The notes under the pieces are model-generated. The model saw only the letters and a list, made by a program, of their open reading frames with translations, ran no database searches and was not told where the DNA came from. Shown here piece after piece: positions 1 through 4,534 of a DNA stretch of 5,322 bases. The first letter of the stretch is position 1, and each line of letters begins with the position of its first letter. Origin of the DNA: Bacteroidia bacterium (lineage in GTDB: Bacteria; Bacteroidota; Bacteroidia; Flavobacteriales; NORP286); NCBI GenBank assembly GCA_016763665.1, contig JAESTI010000015.1:1-5322 (forward strand). The letters are read 5' to 3'. The position numbers were made by a program, and so were the translations under genes.

Positions 1-1980
1 ATTCCTAATATGTTTTGTAGCTTCATATCCATCCATTTCGGGCATTTGAATATCCATTAGAATAATGTCATAATCACAAGCCTTTAATTTTTCAATTGCG
101 ATCTTGCCATTATCGGCTGTATCGGTTGTACATTTCCAACCAGAAAGAACCTTTTTTGCCATTAATTGATTAATTGGATTATCTTCAACCAACAGGATCT
201 TTATAGATTCCAAATTCAGTGAGGGATCTCTCGGTTCCTTCAGTTTCTCTTTAATAAAAACATCAGGGGCACCAATTTTATATGGGAGTGTAAATGAAAA
301 GGTTGTAAATTTATTAACCTTGCTCTTAACCCAGATTTCTCCGCCTTGTAACTTAATGAGTTGATTTGTAATTGTCAGCCCCAAACCCGATCCACCATAT
401 TTTCGTGTAGTACTTTGTTCGGCCTGTGAAAAGCTATCAAATATCTTGCTTATTTTATTTTTTGAAATTCCTATTCCATTATCTGTTATGGAAAATTCCA
501 ATGTTTGAGTATCATCTCTCTTTTCGCGCGCTATTACTTTAACATCAACCTTTCCATTTTCAGTAAACTTTAATGCGTTGCCAATCAAATTTAGAAAAAT
601 CTGATTTAACCTGACTGGGTCACCTAACAATATTTCAGGTACGGCTTCATCTATTTTATAAACTAATTCATTAGACCTTTCTTTGGCTTTAAAATCAAGG
701 ATATAAATTACATTCTTTAAAATTTCATTAATGCTAAAATTCGCTTGTTCGAATGTCATCTTGCCTGCCTCAATCTTGGAAATATCAAGAATGTCATTAA
801 TAACCACAAGCAGATTATCTGCAGATGCTTTGAGGGCATCTAAATTCTCCTTTTGTTCTTTGCCAAGGTTTGATTTTGAAAGCAGATAACTCATACCTAA
901 AATCCCATTCATCGGTGTACGGATCTCATGGCTCATATTAGCAAGAAACTCTGATTTAAATTTGGACTCTTTTCTTGCTAAAGCTAACTCTATATCTGAG
1001 TTTTTAATTCGTTCTAGCTCCAATTCTTGACGAATTGTAATATCCTGGGCTACACAAACAATACCTTGTATTGTATCATTTTTATTTTTCATTACTGAGT
1101 AAGAAAGGGATACTGGTATCTTTTTTCCTTTTTTTGTTAAGTACGTATTCTCAAGATCAGCAATTGTTCCCATTTTTATCAATTTTTCCATACCGATTTC
1201 TTTAAACCAGATATCTTCTTTTAATAGTATTGTGCTAATGGGTTTTCCTATCAATTCTTCTTCCTTATAACCTAATGTTTTAAGTAATGATTGGTTTACT
1301 ATTTTAATTGAACCATCTGAATTTATTACTATGAGCATTTCAATCATCGAAGTAATAATGTTTTCCATGAAATTTTTAGCAGAGAGGATTTCATCCTTTA
1401 AAATGATTTCATCCTTCAAAAGGATTTTATTTTCGTTAAATGCACTATTTAGCGCTTTTTTGGCAAATATCTGATCTAATTTGATAGCAACCAGTTCACT
1501 AATTAACTGGCAAAATTTATAATCAATCTGGTTGTATTGGTATACATTCTTATTACCAAGAACAATAAGTATGATACCACCGTCTATGCGATACGAAGGG
1601 TAGGATAAAATTGTTTTTATATTAGGTCTGATATTACCAACACGGTTAAATGATTGGTTAATGTTAATATCATCCAAATTCAATAACCAGGGCCTTTTAT
1701 TTTTTAAAAACTCCCTGGCAAATGTAAAAACAGAAGATTCAGGGTTATCATCAATTTCTTTTGCTTTCAACAGCATGTTTTGAAGACAAAGTTTATTATT
1801 GGTAGAATGATAAGTAATGTGATAACAAAAGGCTTCAATAAAGTATTTAATATGAATTTGAAGACATTTGTTTAGGTCTTCAAATTTATCTGTCTCTGCT
1901 AATGCGGAGGAAAAGTTTGAAAATGCTTCATATCGAAAACGCAAGGAGATATTAAATTTGTTTTCTTTTTTGTAATTCAT
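1..1980 (-). CDS. Hybrid sensor histidine kinase (GAF-PAS-HisKA-HATPase-REC), 3' end outside the window
   Basis: A continuous frame of 660 codons runs from ATG 1980 to the window edge with no stop. No membrane segment or signal peptide is visible, so the protein is probably cytoplasmic. Domains in order: a GAF-like N-terminus (about 15-165); a charged helical linker (about 170-203) with LKDE repeated; PAS (about 205-320); HisKA with H-box NMSHEIRTPMNG and phospho-acceptor His351; HATPase with N-box Asn464/Asn468, G1 box DNGIGIS from Asp500, F box (FDSFSQAE) and G2 box YGGSGLGL (528-535); then a receiver domain from about 594 with acidic pair Glu599/Asp600 and phospho-acceptor Asp643 in LMDIQMPEMDG. 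The conserved receiver lysine lies beyond the window. By family knowledge, it autophosphorylates on His351 and passes phosphate to Asp643. The ligand is unknown. It follows the AhpD-like gene by about 40 bases on the same strand, with no evident promoter of its own, suggesting co-transcription. ATG 1980 is the first start after that gene. Confidence 0.95.
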   Translation of the reverse strand, partial: MNYKKENKFNISLRFRYEAFSNFSSALAETDKFEDLNKCLQIHIKYFIEAFCYHITYHSTNNKLCLQNMLLKAKEIDDNPESSVFTFAREFLKNKRPWLLNLDDININQSFNRVGNIRPNIKTILSYPSYRIDGGIILIVLGNKNVYQYNQIDYKFCQLISELVAIKLDQIFAKKALNSAFNENKILLKDEIILKDEILSAKNFMENIITSMIEMLIVINSDGSIKIVNQSLLKTLGYKEEELIGKPISTILLKEDIWFKEIGMEKLIKMGTIADLENTYLTKKGKKIPVSLSYSVMKNKNDTIQGIVCVAQDITIRQELELERIKNSDIELALARKESKFKSEFLANMSHEIRTPMNGILGMSYLLSKSNLGKEQKENLDALKASADNLLVVINDILDISKIEAGKMTFEQANFSINEILKNVIYILDFKAKERSNELVYKIDEAVPEILLGDPVRLNQIFLNLIGNALKFTENGKVDVKVIAREKRDDTQTLEFSITDNGIGISKNKISKIFDSFSQAEQSTTRKYGGSGLGLTITNQLIKLQGGEIWVKSKVNKFTTFSFTLPYKIGAPDVFIKEKLKEPRDPSLNLESIKILLVEDNPINQLMAKKVLSGWKCTTDTADNGKIAIEKLKACDYDIILMDIQMPEMDGYEATKHIRN
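1387..1422 (-). repeat. Two 18-bp tandem units inside the kinase linker
   Basis: Two adjacent 18-base copies (1387-1404 and 1405-1422) match at 16 of 18 positions, and a degraded third copy begins at 1423. They stay in frame and encode LLKDEI then ILKDEI (residues 187-198), lengthening the helical linker between the GAF-like and PAS domains. Six residues per copy is not a full set of heptads, so the duplication would rotate the helix between the two sensory domains. That last point is inference. Confidence 0.75.
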
Positions 1981-2020
1981 TATAAAAAAGGTTATCCTAT
2001 TTACAGAATAGAGGGAGTTG

Positions 2021-2578
2021 TTACATTCCAAGCATTTCTTTATCAAAATCGATGCCTGATATATCGGCAATGGTATTCAACATATTAATAAGATCTGCCT
2101 GTGCCATAAGCTCCTGAATTTCTAAATCCGTAAAACCTTCATTTCTTAAATCCTCAAAATCTTCATCAGTAGTGCTCAGAGGGTCTAATGCGCATTTAGA
2201 AACAATTCTGAGCGCAGTTTTGTAACTCGCAGGAATAAAATCTCCTTCCAGGTCCTCAGTAATTTTAAAGTTGTTATCTTGACACAACTCTAAGCCCAGC
2301 TTATCTGCCGTTGCCTGATGCAAAAAAGTACAATACTTACATCCCCTTTCTTTTGATACTTTGTATAAAATCAGTTGTTTTAATAGCATGGGAATATTGG
2401 TCTGTAAAAGGGTAGTTTTGACTTTTTCCCAATTTCCTTTTAAAAGTTCGATGTTGCTACCCTGGCATTTGAACCAGTTAATAACAAAAGGTGTACCCAT
2501 GAGCTGCATGGTTTCGTCATAGATCTCTTTGAGCTCAGGTCCTGCCTGTTCGTATTCGATGATTTTAAATCTATCCAT
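2021..2578 (-). CDS. Carboxymuconolactone decarboxylase / AhpD-like family protein
   Basis: A complete 185-residue protein, from ATG 2578 to TAA 2021-2023. Its central motif ERGCKYCTFLH (residues 77-87) places Cys80, Cys83 and His87 in the CxxCxxxH arrangement of AhpD-like alkylhydroperoxidases, where the cysteines form a redox-active disulfide and the histidine takes part in proton relay. The preceding helix (about 61-76) and the long C-terminal helical part (about 115-180) fit the all-helical CMD fold. The length matches the peroxidase-related branch of the family. It has no signal peptide, so it should be cytoplasmic. It heads a minus-strand unit with the hybrid histidine kinase. The start is the first ATG; no Shine-Dalgarno is seen, as expected for Bacteroidota. 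A weak TATATTTA box on the minus strand (2617-2624) could be part of its promoter, but I see no -33 partner. The substrate is unknown; other roles of the CMD superfamily cannot be excluded. Confidence 0.88.
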   Translation of the reverse strand: MDRFKIIEYEQAGPELKEIYDETMQLMGTPFVINWFKCQGSNIELLKGNWEKVKTTLLQTNIPMLLKQLILYKVSKERGCKYCTFLHQATADKLGLELCQDNNFKITEDLEGDFIPASYKTALRIVSKCALDPLSTTDEDFEDLRNEGFTDLEIQELMAQADLINMLNTIADISGIDFDKEMLGM

Positions 2579-3380
2579 GATAAATTGTTTTTAAGGTTTA
2601 CATTTAATTTTATTAGTAAATATAAATGATTTAAGTTTAGAATATATTATGTGTGTTAGAAACATATCCATTAAGATTAATAGATTCAAAGCCTTCTATA
2701 TTATTTTACTTGTATTTTTTCATTAAGTTAAAATTATTCTATGAAGGGTTGAATAATTACGATGAAAGGAGAAAAAGTAACGATAAATATTTACTTTAGT
2801 TATTGTTTCAAGTTTCGCTTTGAGCGAATCTATTATTGATTGGTTCTCGAAAAAGAAGAAAAGATTACTAAAAAGAAAAGCTAAAACCAACTAACATCAA
2901 ATGCTAAATCAAGTAGGGTTTGGTTCGAGCAGCCCCATCGGGTTTGGCTGCAAACACCTATTAATGTACAAGTTATAGAATCGTGAAATTGGAGGGACTC
3001 GAACCCTTAACTCTCGTCCAAACAGACAATCAGAGTTTTTCTCGCATCTACTAAGTTAACTACTCTTGCAACAAAGAAAGTCAACAACTATATACAAAGG
3101 TTCTTAATCGAGAATCCACCAACTTTTTTGCAACTTTTTGACGGCAATATCAAAAGTTCAAGGCTCAATTGGCCTCCATTTGATTTTCAATTTAATAGTA
3201 GAATTAATATGATATTTGATTAAAATTTAAAATCCTACAAGTATTCTTACAAGGAAAATAGGAAACAACATTTCCTTAACTGTTAAAAACCTTCAACGCT
3301 CATATCAATAGGGCTTCTTATTGTCCACAAAATGTGGAAAACTTTCGTGAACAAGATGTTTGTAAAGAGCGTATTAAATA
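2579..3380. other. Long intergenic stretch with hairpins, no credible gene
   Basis: About 800 bases with stops in all frames and no recognisable protein. Local inverted repeats are visible. 2774-2780 with 2791-2797 is a perfect 7-bp AAAGTAA stem. 2814-2828 is TTCGCT-TTG-AGCGAA. 2929-2934 with 2946-2951 is GCAGCC/GGCTGC, enclosed by GTTT 2918-2921 and AAAC 2952-2955. 3324-3338 is TCCACA-AAA-TGTGGA. GGGTTTGG occurs directly repeated at 2916 and 2940. A tRNA-like piece at 2984-3055 is listed separately. Whether these belong to one transcript is unknown. Confidence 0.6.
2984..3055 (-). pseudogene. tRNA/tmRNA 3'-end-like remnant
   Basis: On the minus strand, 3006-2994 reads GGGTTCGAGTCCC, a textbook T-arm (GTTCRANYC core with flanking pairs). 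It is followed by TCCAATTTCAC, which looks like an acceptor strand with the discriminator, but the genomic sequence continues GA rather than CA. Upstream, TGTTTGGACGAG resembles the stretch before the T-arm in tmRNA. Six bases (AGTTAA) separate GGACGAG from the rest of the T-arm and break what would be a perfect GAGGG/CCCTC stem. I find no matching 5' acceptor (GAAATTG), no D-arm and no tag-peptide reading frame. 3009-3014 and 3032-3037 (AACTCT/AGAGTT) also form a hairpin. A decayed tmRNA or tRNA end, possibly left by an integration event, is the best reading, held loosely. Confidence 0.35.
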
Positions 3381-3412
3381 TTTGGTAGGCTAGTTCACTT
3401 AATATACTTTTG
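3381..3412 (+). promoter_or_regulatory. Bacteroidota-type promoter of the large noncoding RNA
   Basis: TTTG at 3381-3384 and TACTTTTG at 3405-3412 are separated by 20 bases. This matches the Bacteroidota primary sigma-factor consensus TTTG-N19-21-TAnnTTTG in both boxes and in spacing. The start point predicted from it, about 3416-3418, falls on the first base of the helix that joins the RNA's two ends (from 3418), an independent argument for the placement. Confidence 0.65.
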
Positions 3413-3501
3413 GTTTAACAAGTGAGGGACGAAAGACATATCGACTAGTTCGAAAGAAGGCTCCTCGTAAAACTTGGAAATTGTTCTTATAAATTTTGAA
3501 A

Positions 3502-3540
3502 TTAATTGCCCAATGAACCCTTCGGGGACTGCGTAATTAA
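3502..3540 (+). repeat. RNA arm 1 (UUCG hairpin only)
   Basis: An outer helix TTAATT/AATTAA (3502-3507 with 3535-3540) encloses CCC-TTCG-GGG (3518-3527). It lacks the GCAA hairpin found in the later arms, so it is a shortened or divergent member of the series. Confidence 0.55.
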
Positions 3541-3578
3541 CGTAAATTTTTCATGACTTAGTCATAAGGAATGAAATC

Positions 3579-3628
3579 GGTTAAGCCACTCATGCAAGTG
3601 AAATTTTCTTTCGGGAAAAGGCTTAATT
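3579..3628 (+). repeat. RNA arm 2: three-way junction
   Basis: The outer helix is TTAAGCC/GGCTTAA (3581-3587 with 3620-3626, perfect, plus two G-U pairs outside). It encloses TCAT-GCAA-GTGA (3590-3601) and TTTTCT-TTCG-GGAAAA (3604-3619). Nearly every base is paired or in a tetraloop. Just before it, ATGAC-TTA-GTCAT (3553-3565) forms a further small hairpin. Confidence 0.75.
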
Positions 3629-3646
3629 TAGTTTTACACGGATTTG

Positions 3647-3720
3647 ATCTTTCAATGGGTCTTTCTATCACGCAAGTGAAGTTTTAGCAAACCTTTCGGG
3701 GGATGTTAAAATTGAAAGGT
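3647..3720 (+). repeat. RNA arm 3: three-way junction
   Basis: The outer helix is ATCTTTCAA/TTGAAAGGT (3647-3655 with 3712-3720, 9 bp with one G-U). It encloses TCAC-GCAA-GTGA (3668-3679) and CCT-TTCG-GGG (3692-3701). The GGATGTT at 3701-3707 is also complementary to 3732-3738 outside the arm. Confidence 0.72.
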
Positions 3721-3753
3721 ACCGGAAAGTCAACATCCACCCAGGGCGCAGAA

Positions 3754-3867
3754 ATCTTTGGAACACTTTTCTCTGTAAGTCAACATTCATGTCGATGCAA
3801 ATTGACATTTATGCCGACAAGCAGAACTTTTCAGGAGTTCTTCGGAGCGAATAAGAAGTTGAAAGGT
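3754..3867 (+). repeat. RNA arm 4, with an extended GCAA hairpin
   Basis: The outer helix is ATCTTT..AAC with GTT.AAAGGT (3754-3764 with 3858-3867). The first hairpin is long: TCTG/CAGA, GTC/GAC, CAT/ATG and ATGTCGAT/ATTGACAT stack from 3772 to 3825, separated by symmetric 3x3, 2x2 and 2x2 internal loops, around GCAA 3797-3800. The second hairpin is GTTC-TTCG-GAGC (3837-3848), flanked by facing GA/GA steps. Confidence 0.72.
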
Positions 3868-3904
3868 AGAAAAAGATGGAAGCAACCTAACTTAAGGAAG
3901 CGGA

Positions 3905-3972
3905 AACCATTGGAAACACTTTTCACCACGCAAGTGAAGCATTCAGATGTTTTTCGGAACAAATGGATGGTT
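3905..3972 (+). repeat. RNA arm 5: three-way junction
   Basis: The outer helix is AACCATT/GATGGTT (3905-3911 with 3966-3972, one G-U). It encloses CAC-GCAA-GTG (3927-3936) and GTTT-TTCG-GAAC (3949-3960, extendable by one T-A pair). An alternative outer pairing for the UUCG stem (3941-3945 with 3964-3968) competes with part of the outer helix. Confidence 0.68.
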
Positions 3973-4021
3973 GAAAGGAGCGAAAAATGGCAGAAGTTAC
4001 CTTAAACCGGGAAGCAAAAGA

Positions 4022-4087
4022 CATTGGAAGTGTTTTTCATCATGCAAGTGAGGCTTTTCAGATGATCTTCGGAGAGTTTGATAAGTG
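4022..4087 (+). repeat. RNA arm 6
   Basis: It contains TCAT-GCAA-GTGA (4040-4051) and a UUCG hairpin (4059-4080) with pairs CAGAT/GTTTG, a facing GA/GA step, then TC/GA next to TTCG. The outer helix is weak (4022-4025 with 4084-4087). Primary sequence similarity to arm 5 is clear: CATTGGAA, TTTTTCA, GCAAGTGA, TTCAGATG and GAAAGG recur in the same order. Confidence 0.62.
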
Positions 4088-4143
4088 AAAGGCACGGAAA
4101 ATGAAACTAGGCAACCCAAATGGGCACTGAATTCAGGAAGAAA

Positions 4144-4388
4144 TGATTTGCAAGGATCAAATCTGAGAGAATTCAACTTTTAAGAGTGATATTTTGACCA
4201 AGAGAGTTTGCAAAAGCGATCAAGGAAAGAGTAGAGTTCTTAAAAGTAAGGAATCTGAAAGGAAACAGTTCGCAAGGATTATATCTTTAGGATTCTGTCC
4301 GCTGGAGCCGCCAGTTTAGTAAACTCGCAAGAGGCTGATAAACTGGGATTGTCTTTAAAAATTACTTGTACATTCCGAGCAATCGGAA
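4144..4388 (+). repeat. Chain of GCAA-capped hairpins in the 3' domain of the RNA
   Basis: Successive hairpins have GCAA loops. They are 4144-4159 (TGATTT/GGATCA), 4206-4217 (GTTT/AAGC), 4267-4280 (AGTTC/GGATT), 4324-4333 (CTC/GAG) nested in CCAGTTTA/TAAACTGG (4311-4318 with 4339-4346), and 4373-4388 (TTCCGA/TCGGAA). GGAATC 4250-4255 with GATTCT 4291-4296 encloses the third one. The stems differ in sequence while the loop is constant, which favours selection on RNA structure. GCAAGGAT..A.ATCT recurs at 4150 and 4272, suggesting duplication within the domain. Confidence 0.7.
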
Positions 4389-4392
4389 GATT

Positions 4393-4436
4393 AAACGGGA
4401 GTCATTTTCGCAAGAAATTGGTTCCTGTTTTTTTTT
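4393..4436 (+). terminator. Intrinsic terminator of the large noncoding RNA
   Basis: A 17-position stem (4393-4409 with 4414-4430) pairs at 16 positions, including several G-U pairs. It is capped by GCAA (4410-4413) and runs directly into nine Ts (4428-4436). The GCAA cap matches the other hairpins of the RNA, so this element is both terminator and last structural hairpin. Confidence 0.88.
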
Positions 4437-4442
4437 GTTACA

Positions 4443-4473
4443 TCCCCCTTAGTCCCCCTTGTAGAAAGGGGGA
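4443..4473. repeat. GC-rich palindromic repeat (TCCCCCTT / AAGGGGGA)
   Basis: TCCCCCTT occurs twice (4443-4450, 4453-4460). The second copy forms a perfect 8-bp stem with AAGGGGGA (4466-4473) around a five-base loop. It is far richer in G+C than its surroundings and lacks a T-tract. Small palindromes of this CCCCTT/AAGGGG type are common dispersed elements in intergenic regions of several bacterial groups; that it is such an element here is inference. Confidence 0.6.
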
Positions 4474-4522
4474 TTACTGCATGGAGGGGAATACTGAACA
4501 GCTATCTGCTAAAAACTTTTCT

Positions 4523-4530
4523 TATTTTTG
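4523..4530 (+). promoter_or_regulatory. TAnnTTTG box directly before the aminotransferase
   Basis: TATTTTTG matches the Bacteroidota -7 consensus and ends four bases before ATG 4535, which would make the transcript leaderless or nearly so. No good TTTG lies 19-21 bases upstream, so this may be a chance match. Confidence 0.3.
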
Positions 4531-4534
4531 CCCA

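Larger units (their letters stand above)
3417..4436 (+). ncRNA. Large structured noncoding RNA, about 1,020 nt, family not recognised
   Basis: No convincing coding frame exists here, but base-paired structure is dense and ordered. The ends are joined by nested helices: 3418-3425 with 4362-4369 (8 bp, one G-U), 3432-3438 with 4350-4356 (7 bp perfect), 3459-3464 with 4304-4309 (GGCTCC/GGAGCC), 3473-3477 with 4198-4202 (CTTGG/CCAAG), and 3484-3500 with 4172-4186 (interrupted). The GGCTCC helix sits in a junction with hairpin 3449-3458 (TTC-GAAA-GAA) and hairpin 4311-4346. The interior carries six arms (3502-4087), five of which share one plan; the 3' side carries a chain of GCAA-capped hairpins. 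Promoter and terminator bracket exactly this interval. Neighbouring genes run divergently on the left (kinase operon) or have their own start (aminotransferase), so it appears to be an independent transcription unit. OLE, ROOL and GOLLD are comparable in size and style, but I see no motif that assigns it to them. Function unknown. Decay to a non-expressed relic is unlikely given the intact helices. Confidence 0.8.

Noticed and set aside
2984..3055. Intact functional tRNA gene
   Set aside because: Only the T-arm and a possible acceptor strand are recognisable; no matching 5' acceptor, D-arm or seven-base anticodon loop with a five-bp stem can be fitted.
3703..4005. 100-codon plus-strand open frame
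   Set aside because: It lies wholly inside the structured RNA. Its translation is rich in Lys/Arg/Thr with no domain character, and it reads straight through the repeated arms in a frame that is not kept between repeats (112- and 147-base spacings).
3550..4100. Regularly spaced repeats as a CRISPR array
   Set aside because: The repeats are imperfect, about 110 bases or more apart, and each folds into the same two hairpins. There are no identical short repeats with unique 30-40-base spacers.
3417..4436. Group II intron
   Set aside because: I find no domain V hairpin with its catalytic triad near the 3' end, no GUGYG 5' boundary and no reverse transcriptase; the 3' end is an ordinary intrinsic terminator.
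4453..4473. Second terminator downstream of the RNA
   Set aside because: The stem is strong but no T-tract follows (ATTACTGC), so it is better read as a palindromic repeat.
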